Shown one piece after another: positions 20,520 to 32,636 of a DNA stretch of 64,000 nt. Made by a program: the position numbers and the translations under genes. Location of the stretch: NCBI GenBank assembly GCA_033032175.1, contig CM065324.1:558001-622000 (forward strand), given 5' to 3'. Numbering within the stretch: position 1 is the first letter of the stretch; each line of letters starts with the position of its first letter. The DNA comes from Saturnia japonica. Lineage: Eukaryota; Arthropoda; Insecta; Lepidoptera; Saturniidae. The notes under the pieces are model-generated. The model saw only the letters and a list, made by a program, of their open reading frames with translations, had not been told where the DNA came from and did no database searches.

Positions 20520-22018
20520 GTAATTAATGTTGCGGTTTTCTCGACGCTGTTTCATTTTTATTATATATATTTTCTTCTAATGGCTTTATCATTTACCTAC
20601 TGTTTTAATATGGGTGTGAACGTGGCGGTGAGTTTGTATCATTTAATATTTCAACTAATTTTATTTCTTAATCCTTAAATATTCTTAAAAGTTTCCTTAC
20701 ATTATTTTTCATCTGATCGCGATGAATTATTGGTGAGGGTGTGGTAGTATTGTGCGCACGTCCACGCAGATTATTATATTAGTACCTACAAACATTTTAA
20801 AATAGGTGGCGCGCGAGTCGTTCCATTTTAAAGACAACAGGAACGAAGTCCCGGGCAATTGTCAATAGTGAATAAAGTGAAAGTTGTAAACATTCTGGTC
20901 TAAACTTTATTGAATGGATTCGGAGTATTACAAAGTAGACAACTACACTTGCATATTATTTATATAAGATTAAATAGTTCTAAAAGTCAAATTTTCAAAG
21001 GAATCGGACGTCAACACGATCTATATTTCTCTAATGCTTAATTAAAAGTGAACAGAAGGGTAGATAGATGTATTCTTGCTCGACTATAATATGTTGTTTC
21101 TTATATTGTAATATTTTTTTTTTATTTCAGATTATTTTCATTTTTCTCTATGCCATCAACGTAAACAGTCATCTCATTAATATTCTGGATACACCAATCC
21201 ATGACCAGAACATGGATGAGTTACAGTCCATAACCAGGGGCACGAACCTGGATACAGGACTTTTAACAAATATAAAAGATAATAAAAAATTGAAACATAC
21301 CAAGAATGATATATATAATCCAGTAGCACGTTTCGTTAATAATAATTACATGATGAATACCATTTACGACTACGAAGGCATCCCGAATGTTAATGAATCT
21401 ACAAATGGTATGGACGATGGAACCATCTCTGATGTAAATTTACCAAGGAATGAGAATGTTTTACAAAATGATGGAAATCCTATTGACGATCTTATTAATA
21501 TTACCAATCCCGCAGCAAATATCGGAATCCATATGCAACCAAATGGGAATTATCAAGGACAGCAAATTCGACGAAACAATCCACTTCCGTCAACAATTCG
21601 TTCAGTTCTCCCACAAGTCAATACTGAAAATTTGTTTTACATCGATCCACCTAGTAATACCAATGCCCCGTCAGCTTCAATGCTACCTCCTGCCGTGAAT
21701 TCAGTCAAACCAGATACTAATAATAGTCCTAATTATGCTATTGTAAACATAAATGGTCAACCTACACTAGTACAAATGGTAAAATTAGCAGCAATAGACT
21801 TACCTAACAACGTTGAAACTTCTGTAAAACAAGCAACTATATTAAAGCAAGGATCTAACGGACAGTATATATTGCTACAGACAGTCAATGTGCCTTTTAC
21901 AAATGTAGATAATATACAAATACCTAAGAAAGTTGAAAAGGTTTCAAATAACAATCAAGACGAACCGAATAATCAAGCAATTACAATGAACGGACAAATT
22001 CAAAGCAATCCTTATTAA
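20493..22018 (+). CDS. Secreted Asn-rich protein, about 304 aa, paralogue of the gene at 13691
   Basis: Family not recognised. Proposed exons are 20493-20519 (MHVNRLSIK, donor GTAATT) and 21131-22018, which follows a long T-rich tract and TTTCAG. Joined in phase 0 they make a signal peptide with core IIFIFLYAI and probable cleavage after NVNS. The mature chain has no Cys and is rich in Asn, Pro, Ile and Gln. Near residue 210 it has PNYAIVNINGQPTLVQ, which aligns with PSYIILTADGQPDLSQ in the larger neighbour. A second short hydrophobic piece, GQYILLQTVNVPF, follows. AATAAA signals are at 22060 and 22104. Same strand, same two-exon design and shared module as the upstream gene argue for tandem duplication followed by strong divergence. 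Confidence 0.72.
21131..22018 (+). CDS. Large exon of Asn/Pro-rich gene 2
   Basis: 295 codons plus TAA (22016-22018), opening IIFIFLYAINVNS. Low complexity, with frequent N-x-N, NNP and PNN words. The upstream ATG at 21068 is in frame, but it would place a Cys-rich stretch before the signal core. The splice acceptor at 21130 is the better reading. Confidence 0.83.
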   Translation: MIFIFLYAINVNSHLINILDTPIHDQNMDELQSITRGTNLDTGLLTNIKDNKKLKHTKNDIYNPVARFVNNNYMMNTIYDYEGIPNVNESTNGMDDGTISDVNLPRNENVLQNDGNPIDDLINITNPAANIGIHMQPNGNYQGQQIRRNNPLPSTIRSVLPQVNTENLFYIDPPSNTNAPSASMLPPAVNSVKPDTNNSPNYAIVNINGQPTLVQMVKLAAIDLPNNVETSVKQATILKQGSNGQYILLQTVNVPFTNVDNIQIPKKVEKVSNNNQDEPNNQAITMNGQIQSNPY

Positions 22019-22797
22019 CTTAGCGTTTCATAATTAAATTACAAATGTTGATCCTAGGTAATAAAATAAAAATGTAAACGTAAATACACGTAAAACCAAA
22101 ACAAATAAAACTTTGCATGCTTACTTTGTATAGTTGGACTCTTACATCTAAATAAGGTACGTGGTCGCATTACGATGTTTTTTTTCACCAATAGTTTAAG
22201 TTCATTGAAGTTGTGAACTCGCATTGATTAACGGGAAGACCGAACATGTTACATTGCTACCCCACCATTTTTAAAATTATCAGATGTAATTTTATTTTTC
22301 TTGATACTATGTACTAACCAGTCTTGTAACATTGCATTTCTTTTATACGGTACCTAACCGTCGAAGTTTCTTTACAATAAGTAATTCATTTTATCGCTTT
22401 CCATTTTTTTTTACTTTTTCTGTGATACTGTTATGTAATACTGATCATTTATGTTTTATTTGTAAAGGAACTTAAATATTAACACAAGAAAACTGTTATT
22501 TTATAATATTTTTTATTAAATTTCAATAAAATCAACAACAAAAACTTTACCAATAAAATGCTTAATATTGTAATAATTTTCTAAAATTGGAATAAAACAT
22601 GTTTATATTTAAATAAAGATAATTATAATTTTAAAAAACATGCATCGTTTTCGACATTTTAAATTGATCGCAATGCTTTTTGATTAAGTTTCTTTTAAAT
22701 ATATATTAATTGTTTCAAAATATCCTTAATTTATTAATTTCAAAATTTACTTTCTTGTTCTATATTTACATTATAACCGTTAATATTATAATTAAAA

Positions 22798-22919
22798 GCA
22801 CAACGCCTTATAATTTGTTATCACAACAATCAAAGGCAAACAACACTTGGACCTTTCGCTTGCAAAGGATAAATAGGGTGCCTTTGGACCCCAGGAATAA
22901 GGACTATCGTCCATTCTGA
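22798..22919 (+). other. Possible small exon, about 39 codons
   Basis: The frame ending NKDYRPF before TGA (22917-22919) has coding-like composition in its last 25 codons (WTFRLQRINRVPLDPRNKDY) within very AT-rich DNA. There is no ATG in the open frame, so it would need an upstream exon; AG at 22797-22798 is the only acceptor. No homologue recognised. Confidence 0.2.
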
Positions 22920-23813
22920 ACACTTTATGATGATTAATATATTTTTGATTACTCCATTGAAATTATCATTTATATCATAACCATTCTGTAACAATTTAGA
23001 TTTTTTTTTAGATTCTATTTGCTTGGAATCATTGAAATCATGTATCCGTTGTTTCTAATAATTCAGAGGGTAAGTAATATTGCTAATAGTAAAATATTAC
23101 AATTATTGATCACCAAGTTTTCAGAATGGTAACACAGCAGACATTTCAACCAAATACATTGAATGACTTAATTCTAAGCTAGGATGAAATTTACAAAAAC
23201 TAATTAACTAGCTATATAAAAGGTGTTTTACACATATTTAAAACATTGTATACTAATAGCCACCTTGCATTCGTGAAACAAGAGAACAGTGTTAAACAAT
23301 TCTTCGTACAATACATAATAACAATATTAGTTAAATATTTAGAACACATTTTTAAAACATAACCCGGAGAACAGATAGTGTAGAGGAGCTGAGATTCCAG
23401 CATTATTAGATTCATAAATAAGACAATACTTAATTACCAACACAAATAACAAAGAAAACATGTTCTTGTATTTAATCCTTGTAAAAAAACAAACAATCAA
23501 ATTACGTCGTTCTGAAACAGTTCGATTTAGGGATAAAATAAATCATAAATAAAAAGAAAAATATTTTTATTGCTTTATACCTAAGTGAAACTTGAGAATA
23601 CGTTGTAAATATCTGTATACAATGAAAATATTATTATTTAATATTTGGAACACCGTGGATTATGCGAATCTATTCTCGTTAAAAGATATAGTCTGTCAAT
23701 TATAATCATAATAAAATTTAAATTAATAATTATATATAGGCTCAATGTTTTTATGACAACGCAAATTTTAAGTATTTGTATATAATTCTGTGACAGAGAT
23801 AATAATAATTCTA

Positions 23814-24066
23814 CTAGCCCAGTGGTTCTAAGCGAGACTGATATGCTCGAGGTGCTTGGTTCGATTCTCAGGTCGAGCAAAGTGTTATTGGGGTTTTCTA
23901 TGAAATTCTCAGTAGCAGCTCGGAGTTTGGCTTTGTTCCTGATTAATGGCAATAGACTCGCCCCCTATTATATGGGACCTGAAAAGCATACCTGGTGACC
24001 TGGGATGTACTAATGTACATCTCTACCTAACCCTTTAGGGAATAAAGGCGTGATGGTGCATTATGT
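23814..24066 (+). mobile_element. tRNA-derived SINE family A, copy 3
   Basis: Begins inside the A box (CTAGCCCAGTGGTTCTAAG). It has TTCGATTCTCAGGTCGAGC and the CAGTAGCAGCTCGGAGTTTG body, and ends after CCCTTTAGGGAATAAAGG. It lacks the first few bases of the head. Confidence 0.75.
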
Positions 24067-24448
24067 ATTTTATAATATAACAATAATAAGCAATTATTAT
24101 ATTTGCAATGAATTCAGGCAATTCTGCACCAACATAAATGCAAACAAAATTAGACTAAAACTCATGAGTAAACTCATTATATCGTATAGGTACTGATTTA
24201 AAAAGCAGATGGCAGTTTGATAGCTATCAAAATATAGTGAACAGACTATAAAATCGGAATAATAATAAATTGCGGAGTAGGTAAGTACCTATCTAATTTG
24301 ACAGTGAAAATTGGTCATTCGCTTATCATAATTTTTTCAATATTCTTCATTAATAATATTATACATACACGCACGTACAGCCTGACAAGTAATAAAATTT
24401 ACCTTAATATTTAATTAAATCGATTTTTTTAATTGTGATATTAGATTA

Positions 24449-24667
24449 GTGATTGGTTTCCGCTGGCGCTTCAACTAGATACCGCGTTCCCTACAAATAT
24501 GTAGCTCCTAGATGACACCTAATTAATATTGTAAGGTGTAGTGAGAGTGACTCTTTGATCGAGTACGCCGGTTCGGCGTAGTTTAGGATGCAGCGTTTTT
24601 ATAGTACACCGACGGCTTTAGCCTGTTGCCGACGGTATCTAGTTGAAGTGTCGCGATAACCAATTAT
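24449..24667. mobile_element. MITE with about 35-bp terminal inverted repeats
   Basis: The left end (24449-24484) and the reverse complement of the right end (24633-24667) share GATTGGTTtcCGCtGgCgCTTCAACTAGATACCG with few differences. The 219-bp length, strong inverted ends and non-coding interior fit a MITE. No other copy is seen in the window. Confidence 0.72.
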
Positions 24668-24989
24668 TAAACTTTGATTGTGGTTTTAATGTATTAATTA
24701 AAAATACAAGACCTTTATATTTTATTGAAATTGTTTGATTATATTGTAAAAGAATATATTCTAAATTAAAACTATTTAAATCATTACATTTTATATACAT
24801 ACTTAGTTAATTATTAAAAATTAATTTTTAATAAAAATGTAGCTGATATACTACGTTTAATTAAACAATTTGCTTTATTGTAAAGTATAGTAATTAAACC
24901 ATAGTTATTGTAGCATTGGTAAAAATTGTTAAACCGATGACCTCTGAACTGAGTGAGACTTCAAAAATACAAATAATTATTACTAATTT

Positions 24990-25450
24990 TTTTTTACTAT
25001 GGATAAGCTTGCGTTTGACCACTACCTCGCCTGATCGTAAGTGATGATGTGGTCTACAATGGAGCACGCCTAGAAGTCATCTATTCGCTCAAGACTTGAA
25101 GATATCCAGGTTGTAGTTATCGGGAAAAACAAAATCCGGCAAAGTGTTCCACTCTTTAGCGGTGCGCATTATAAATGTGCTAGCAAAACGCTTTGTGCGC
25201 ACTGGTGGAATATCAACCATAAATCATTTTTTTTAGCACCGTAAAAGCACTTGCCAGGTTCAATGTTTTCAAGCTTTCGTGGTAGTAGGTATTTTATTCA
25301 AAGTGGCGTCTAACAAGATGGTGGCTTTCTTGTTAAAACGACATAAGGAGTTTTTGTGGAAAGCGCCACCAATATTACATAATACAGGGTCAAAAACCTA
25401 AGTAAATGAATTAAAAATATAAACCACAACATATCATTTTAAGATCCTGC
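24990..25450 (+). repeat. Decayed retroelement 3' region
   Basis: Contains the segments TTTGACCACTACCTCGCCTG, GTAAGTGATGATGTGGTCTA and AACGCTTTGTGCGCACTGG, which I associate with abundant non-LTR debris in moth genomes. The part from 25300 resembles 11790-11895 (CGCCACCAATA-TAC...GGGTCAAAAACC). No open frame is preserved. Confidence 0.4.
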
Positions 25451-25599
25451 CAAAAACCCACCATAACTCGATGACACTTCGCCGTGTCTCTTGTCATCTG
25501 ATGGTGGAAAGGGGATGGGAGAATTAAGTTGTGCAATTCTAACGCACACTTGTCGAAATCTTTGAAGGCGATGATGATCGTTACGCAAACTTAAACTGT

Positions 25600-25870
25600 C
25601 TCGGGTCGAACTGAGGCGGGAATTAGACATGGGCAACACTGCGCTACGCCGCACAATTGCGCCAACACAGATTATTGCGCCGGATGTGTTAACACACTGT
25701 TTCCAAATGTGTTGGGGCACAGCGCACTTCAGTGCAGTCTGTTGGCTACAGCACAGCGTCAAGCCGCGCTGCCGCAGGCGTGCCGCCGGTCATCTGTCTC
25801 TAACTCGCTTGCCTCGGATATTATTTTGCTGCGCCATGGCGCAAATTTGGGAAAACTCAATACACCGACG
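25600..25870. repeat. GC-rich palindromic block
   Basis: Rich in GCGCC/GGCGC and paired words such as AATTGCGCC, ATTGCGCCGG and CTGCGCCATGGCGCA, in contrast to the AT-rich flanks. Opposite-strand frames of 107 and 116 codons overlap here with no recognisable domain. More likely a structured repeat than a gene. Confidence 0.35.
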
Positions 25871-27584
25871 CAGTAAGCTGTGCCTGAGTTATGGATTGGC
25901 GAAAGAAATTTTGGTGAGTTACTCATGTCTAGCAGTAATACATAGAGCGATTACTATTAATTGTGTAAATCGGATGTGATCGGTTTTACGAATTTTGCCG
26001 ATGGTACATCTAAGATGAGTTCCGCCGTAATTTGGTATTACTAAAACAATGATTGAAAAGCTGAACACTACAACTTTGTTTCAAAGTCACTTTGATTTTT
26101 TTTTGTTATCATTAAAATGTCTTGTATTTTTAAATATCTGTGCAATATAAACTATTTTATAGATTACATGTTATCCCGTAATATTAAATTATATTAATAT
26201 GTACATGATAATTGTATTAAATTCAAATAGTTTCTGGCACGTATGGGACAAGAAAGATTCTCAAAGATTTATTTACTTAATTTAATATCTTTCAACTATC
26301 GATATAATAAAAGTACATTTTACTTCGCGCCTTATAGCCGAAAAAGTAGACTTGTTATACATGTTTTTGTTCTGAATTACAAGAATAATAGTAGTATATA
26401 TTAAGTAAGTAAGTCACTGAAGAAGATTGAAATTTGCCTAAGCAATTTACAATAATATGACGTGAAATAAGCATTGAGCAATTTTGTTTGTTACGTAATT
26501 ATCATTAATCATATTTACATTTTTATTGATAAAAAACCTATATTAAATTATAAAATAAGTTTTTCTATGAAAGTTATGCAAAATGCAATATACTTACTTA
26601 CCTATCTAAAGACAACTTAACTTTTTATTCCAAGTGCACTTATACACTATAAAGATCGAAAATTACAAGCGACAATTCTTATTTATTTTTGTTACAATTA
26701 TATTAAAATTGTATCTACGAGTTAGGAATAGGTAGGTGCCTATATAAAAAAATATCAGAAATTATTATAAGTAGATAGTTATAATGCATAAGATATAAAC
26801 AAAGTTTTTATATTTAAGTTATACTTCTTAATTCTTGTTATGTTGTGGTGAAGATGGCAACACTCGATTTCTTACGTTACGTAATATCGATTGGGACTAT
26901 TCAAAGAAATATAATTTGTAACGCGCATGCATGAGTATACGCATTCACTTTGTTAGCCTGCCTATACCTCTCCTAGACTCACATCATTAAAAAAAAACTA
27001 AAGCAAAATAAATAAAAATATAGCTGTATGATATAAGGTACGATAATATTTTTAAAGTGCTATCTAAAATTTTATTGCATTTCTTTATCCAAAAACGGAA
27101 CTCTAAATTGTAACGTTTAGAAAAAACAATCATCTATGTTATGTCTTTAGTCAGTCAACAATAGATTCCTATTTATATCCAATTTATCCTTTCACAACCA
27201 TCGAGATAATTTTTGTGATCTTCAACTGGTTCTTCATGTAAACTTTTCTACTTAATACATAGTACCGCCATGCCATCATCTGGAATTTATATTTGTGTTT
27301 ATATTCTGTGCCTTCTCAATTGACTATTTACAATAACTATCGCGTGACTGTACAAGCTTTATATTACATTTAAATGTATCAGTAAGAGGAACTCTAAAAC
27401 TAATAGAGATAGAGAAATATGTTCTAAAGAACCTTGACATCGATTTTAAAGATAATAAAAAACATTAGAAAAATAATTATTTTCAACATTTTCTTTTAAT
27501 TACAGACACAGTGTTTCTTAGCAATATTTATTCCTTACAACCTACACCTACGTGATAAAATATGAATTTAAAAAAAAATCTGAC

Positions 27585-27685
27585 TGACTGTAACTGTTAG
27601 CCGTAGGGGCCCTAGAAACTAGAGCCTCTGACGGCCTTTACAGCCTCACCGTAGCCTGGGGGCGAGCGCTTAAGGCACTCTTTGA
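27585..27685 (+). repeat. GGGGCCCT repeat family, copy 3
   Basis: TTAGCCGTAGGGGCCCT, then GAGCCTCTGACGGCCTTTAC, CAGCCTCACCG and GGGGGCGAGCGCTTAAGGCA. It matches the minus-strand copy at 19265-19435 over nearly its whole length. Confidence 0.6.
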
Positions 27686-28291
27686 AATGATATAATAATT
27701 TTGTAGGTAGTTATAAGATAATAAAATAATTGGGTTCGATTCCTGACTCTCATATGTTTTTTTTTAAATCTATGAATGCAGGTTTATCTTTATAATCGAC
27801 GCCATGGTTTTTTAAAAACATATTTCTCTATCTCTTATAGTTTCAGAGTTCCCCTCAGCCCTCACTAACCGCTTTCAATGTTAAAACTGTATTAATTTTC
27901 GTATTAGTATGCAAGTTTCAAAGGTTGCATATGAAATAGATAATTTTACAATAACAAACAATTGGTATTCATATTTTTATTCCTAACTTGGCAACTACTT
28001 CTCTTTATTGAAGACCATTACTATCATTATAGAGTGTCCTGTGATGATTTCAGTATTCTAACAACATGATGACTCCCTTGTTAGAATTATCCATGGGGCT
28101 TATTATAAACCCAGTGAACACGTTCCCTTAGTTTGACATCACATCTACATCACACGGGTATCATATTTATATTATGATGTCAGAGTGACGTCAGATATAG
28201 GTAGTTTATAATTTCCAGTTCACTTCACTTTTACTAAGTTTTAAAACGTCACCTATATTACGCAATATTCTTTATTTCTACATTTTTCTTT

Positions 28292-28790
28292 ATAAGCTGT
28301 GCCCGCAGCTTCGCTCACGTGGACTACAGAATGCCCGCGCGCATCTTGCTTCCCCGCTCCCAGCTATTTTAAAGATAAAAATGGTTATTGTGGGTGTTCT
28401 TTAGAAGACAGACGTATACTCTCGCTGACTTTTTTGTAGGTCTTTTTAATGTCTATAATTATTTAGAATATTAATTTGCTATATCTCTTATGATTTACTC
28501 AGCTTAAGCCATTTAAGCACCCGAATTGATTCACCATAGCCAGTTCTTTTTTATTTGCTAAAATAAAAGTAGCCTAAGTTACTGCCTATATCATCAGCTA
28601 TCTAACAGTGAAAGTGCCGTCAAAATCGGTCCAACCGTTTCGGAGATTACCCGGAACAAACAGACAGACAGACAGACGAAAATTAAAAAAAAAAATGTTT
28701 TTTTTTTTTTGTAATAGGTATCGTATATACTTTCATATGCATTTAGTAAAAAGCAGTTACTTTGCCCTTAGAAACAGACACTTCAATTTT
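28292..28790 (+). mobile_element. Non-LTR/SINE-like element with (CAGA)n tail, copy 1
   Basis: Starts near GCTGTGCCCGCAGCTTCGC and contains AAAATCGGTCCAACCGTTTC and GGAGATTACCCGGAACAAAC. It then has a CAGACAGACAGACAGACGA run, and ends with poly-A/poly-T and ATTTAGTAAAAAGCAGTTAC. An inverted copy is at 37805-38320 and a partial one at 61795-61960. It has no long open frame. Confidence 0.65.
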
Positions 28791-29639
28791 ATTAATTGTA
28801 AGATAAGATGGATGGAAAGTAATAATGTGAATAGAAGATTAACAGCTGTATTTATGTTAATATCTGAGTGGATATTATCAAACATTGCGGTGTTCCGATG
28901 GAAGTGAGTATTGAAGCATCATCAAATGCACTCGATAGCCGTTCGAGCAACGACGCCCGTATTTACTGTTATTAATAACCTCAACAAATTATAATCGTAT
29001 AAAGGTCACCACGAAAAGGAAATAAATGATTTTTACTTTAGTGTTACATGAATAGGTACGTGTTTAAACAGGTTTTATTTTTCCTAAAACACTAAAAATA
29101 ATTGTAGGTAGATGTAAAATAAAAAATATATAGTGTTGATGCTCTTGCAAAACCCGCTATAAAATAATTTAACTTTACAGTAGATTTAAAAACTGTTTTT
29201 TTAGTTAAGTTTATTGTAGTGTTACCCGGAGCTATCTATGTATATCGAGCCTTGGGGATCAACGACGACCTGCAAGGAAAGAGCACGAAAATTTGATGTC
29301 CATGAGATGTAAATAGGGTTATCAGCGACAATAGATCTCATTTAAGCAGATCGTGACTTTAATTTTGGCTTTTCATGAATGGAGTTATCCACATACATAG
29401 ACAGTACATTAGATATAAAACTACATATAAAGAAAAAAAAAACAAAACACATTTTCAAAGCGAGTAGCACTAAAACAGCTGTCAGAAATACGTATGAAGT
29501 TTTTTGTATTTAAAACAAAACATCAGGTTAGGGGTTTAGGCCAGGAGGTCTAAAAGCAAAAGTGATTTAAGAGTTACAAAAAAAATTGGAGACTTCTGAG
29601 TTGTATTGGATGAAACAAACATCGTAGCATTCCATGGAT

Positions 29640-30104
29640 TCAGCAGGCGGGTGCCGGGTCCTGCGCGTGGCAGACAGAGGTGAGCACGAGCAGCCCCAGG
29701 ACTTGCGACCGAGGTGTAGGTTTAAGGGGCCCCGTTATGATGCACATCAGTGCGAACGTTGACTACCCGCATACCCTCCCTGCCAAGACATATTTGGTAA
29801 GAGCCTGTTAATGCTGCTTTAGGTACCCTAGAACTTCTGCAGTTCTCGACAGGCCTAGGTCTTTTAGCAAGTTATAGAGGGATTTCGCTGGAATACCTCT
29901 CGCTCCCACTTCCACCGCATACAAGTTAACCGCATAGCCGTTTTTGGTTATCTCATTACATAGATCGTAATATTTATTCATTTTTATTGCGTGGTCTTTA
30001 GGTATATTAGTTTCCCACGGTACAGTAAGCTCTACAAGTAATATACACTTGATTTCTCGAGAATAAAGAAATATGTCCGGTCTTGTATGACGAAACACCC
30101 ACAT
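29640..30104 (-). pseudogene. Transposon-associated PD-(D/E)XK-like ORF fragment
   Basis: The minus-strand frame 29808-30104 (98 codons) has RPDIFLYSREIKCILLVELT followed by VPWE, and later VEVGARG and LSRTAEVLGYL. The pattern P-D, about 13 residues, then E-L-T matches the endonuclease-like or PD-(D/E)XK domain carried by many non-LTR retroelements and their derivatives. The start is open and no reverse transcriptase flanks it, so it is a fragment. The family name is inferred from motif memory. Confidence 0.5.
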
Positions 30105-30639
30105 CCTCTGGGATTTTATAATGTTTTTTATATGTGTCCACTAAAATAGTTCAATCAGGTGCAGAACCTCAGATTTATTAAAGTTTCTTTACGCTCCTGA
30201 AAAGTCAAATTTTCATACAGCACATAAGGAGGTACTGTGACGATTTATGTAAACTATTCGTTGCGTAGAAGCAGTTCTATTGCACTAAACACTGCACAGG
30301 CCGAGATCCGACAGGATATAATAGAGTCGTCAAGTATATTCAAAGAGAATATGAAGACGCAATACCCAAGCTGGTCTCGCGTTATGACGCGGTCGCGCCG
30401 CGGACCGACCGTATCACCGCCCAGGCGGCGGCGCGCCCTTCACTTAATGTACCCTCGCTGCTCGGAGTACTGTTCTCCTTATTCACATCCAGAGATTGGT
30501 CGCGCTCCTGAACCGATTCCAAGCCTACGTCGAATGAAGCTTGCCTGCAACAAAATTATTCATCAAATGTCATCCAATCCGAGAGTAGGAAACATTTGGA
30601 AAGTTGTTTTAAACACTTTATATGTAACTGTACCAAACC

Positions 30640-31030
30640 TTTAAGTTTGAAGAGAGACCTTGTCTGCTTGTGCGTGTTCTATCGTTTCTATAATGGCTTG
30701 TGTTCCGAAGAACTGTTTGACATGATGCCAACGGCTACTTACCTCTATCGCACCGCTCACCGTCTGCAGGGAGCTCATCCTCACTCCATCGAACCTAAAT
30801 GGTCGCGGGCAGTCCACTTTGAGAGGAATTTCCTTCCCGAAAGCTCCAGATGTGCAATGAGTTCTCTGCTATGGTTTTTCACAGGGGACTACAGTATAGG
30901 GTTCTTCAAAAAGGGACGGTCCGCAACGGGCATTTGGTGCTTCTGATGGTACAAGCATCCATAGACTGCGGTGACCGCTTACCGTCAGTCATACCGTATG
31001 CTTGTTTGCCACAATCGTGATATATTAAAA
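30640..31030 (+). pseudogene. Jockey/R1-type reverse transcriptase C-terminal remnant
   Basis: The plus frame has GLCSEELFDMMPTATYLYRT, then HRLQGAHPHSIEPKWSRAVH and FERNFLPESS, later FFKKGRS. This is the end of the thumb region common to Jockey-like non-LTR elements (the -FKKR- module). Downstream, ATGGTACAAGCATCCATAGA and CTTACCGTCAGTC fit the 3' end of such elements. Sequence between has drifted. Confidence 0.6.
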
Positions 31031-31519
31031 TAAAATAAATTTATATAAAAAATATGCCACAAAAACGCGGCATTATGTTAATGTGATCGCGCGTGACGTC
31101 ATTTAATGAATAAAACTGAGGTTAAAAGTATCTTTAGAGTCACTTGTCAGAAGATAACTAATATGAATAACACGCAATTATGTTGTTTAAAAATATTGTA
31201 CGGTGACATCACACTTTTTTGATTGACGTTTCCAATCACGTGATTTCCACACAAAAATTCTCCATTTTTCCTAGAAAAAATAAAATATATACTTAACTAA
31301 TTTTTTTTCCAGTCTTTACTTTTAATTTATAAACTAATATGCTTAAATTATTACCTAAAAAAAAAAACAGAATCATTAATGTTTTGATTTGAATTTTTAA
31401 CCGACTTTTTTTTAAAAAAGGAGAAAGTTTTCAATTCCGAATACTTATATATAAATATATTGTCTATAAGGATGTTCAGACAAAATTTCTTTGTGCTATG
31501 AACCGATTTAGATGATTTC

Positions 31520-31562
31520 GTTCGAAAGGGTTCGAAGGGTTCGAAGGGTTCGAAGGGGGTTC
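31520..31562 (+). repeat. Short 9-bp tandem repeat
   Basis: Four imperfect tandem copies of GGTTCGAAG. On the other strand it translates as repeated Phe-Glu-Pro, which is a by-product of the 9-bp period. Confidence 0.75.
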
Positions 31563-31654
31563 TCAAGGGTAAGTCCTCAAAAACATTGGAGTTGGTTTTC
31601 TTGTTGATTAAAAATTATGTTGTTGTTCAAAATTGTCTTGTTATATTTTATATA

Positions 31655-31775
31655 ATAGCTCGGTACATTGACGGTACCGTCCATGATGGTAAGCAGAGCC
31701 CAATCCAAACATAACGGCGACCACCGAGAGATATAAATCCATCGGCAGTCACCGCTGTCATGTGCTTACCGTTCA
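31655..31775 (-). repeat. Retroelement 3'-end repeat
   Basis: The reverse complement shares GGTAAGCA/TGCTTACC, CGGTGGTC-CCGTTATGTTTG and GCCGATGGATTT with 38825-38940. Shorter relatives are at 49670-49765 and 59805-59885. Likely part of a non-LTR 3' region. Confidence 0.5.
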
Positions 31776-32004
31776 GTGAGGTAGTTCCCGGGCGCTGACA
31801 GTGACCGTCCAGCTCTAGCCAAACCTCCTCTTTTGCAAGCGGCTACTGCTGCCTTATCCGTCTCCCCCCGTCCACTCCCGGAGTCTCTCCGAGCGGTGCT
31901 ACCCTCTCGGCTCCGGAGGAATGGGTTCTACGAACAATGACCATGTATTTATTTTCCATACTAGCAATCCCTTCAGCTTTGCATGGGTAGCAGTGTAATA
32001 CATA

Positions 32005-32312
32005 CTAGGGCTCGCCCAATGATCGAAATTCGATCAGCAACTTTTTAATCATAGACTATTTTCTGTTTGACATTTGCAGTATGAACCTAAGCAATGAATA
32101 TTATATCCACTTGTTATCACTTTTCATTGAGTGACAATGTCAATATTTTGGGGGTTTAAGTTCAATGGCACTGGTCGTGTTAGGATTCGCAGTATTCATT
32201 TAATATATTAGTAACAAATATTATAGATAAATTTTAGCTTTCTGCACTCCTTCACAAACTTTAACCATGCCAAATCTCACAGTCTTCCGTGCACGCAATA
32301 CGCTTAAAAAGA
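32005..32312 (-). mobile_element. Helitron-like non-autonomous element, full copy
   Basis: 308 bp. In minus-strand reading it starts TCTTTTTAAGCGTATTGCG and ends with a short hairpin region and CTAG (32005-32008). A TC start and CTAG end with a subterminal hairpin and no terminal inverted repeats are the hallmarks of Helitrons. The insertion site (A/T) is not clean at the 5' end. Confidence 0.55.
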
Positions 32313-32499
32313 AATATAAATTTTATGCTCACGTATTTATATAATGATAACCCTATTGGCTTAAGCGGCGCACGCCAGTAAATCTCCCAGTCGGCATCGT
32401 TTTTTCCGACATCTTCAACAATCATCGTCATATTTTAGACAATTTACACAACTGTTTATCAACTAGAAAATATATGATAATCTTCAAACGGCTGGAGAG

Positions 32500-32603
32500 A
32501 TATTCTTAAATCATAGCTAAGAACACTCTCGATCAAGTCACCTTTCAAACAAACAAAAAAGTAGATCAAAATCGGTTCAGCCGTTTGTAAGCTACGTTGC
32601 CGC

Positions 32604-32636
<33 letters not shown>

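Noticed and set aside
21068..21130. ATG at 21068 as the start of the second secreted protein
   Set aside because: In frame, but a T-rich tract and TTTCAG acceptor at 21130 and a fitting microexon at 20493 give a better signal peptide.
25439..25979. Overlapping frames of 107 (minus) and 116 (plus) codons
   Set aside because: They overlap on opposite strands in a palindromic GC-rich block; no domain, no splice context.
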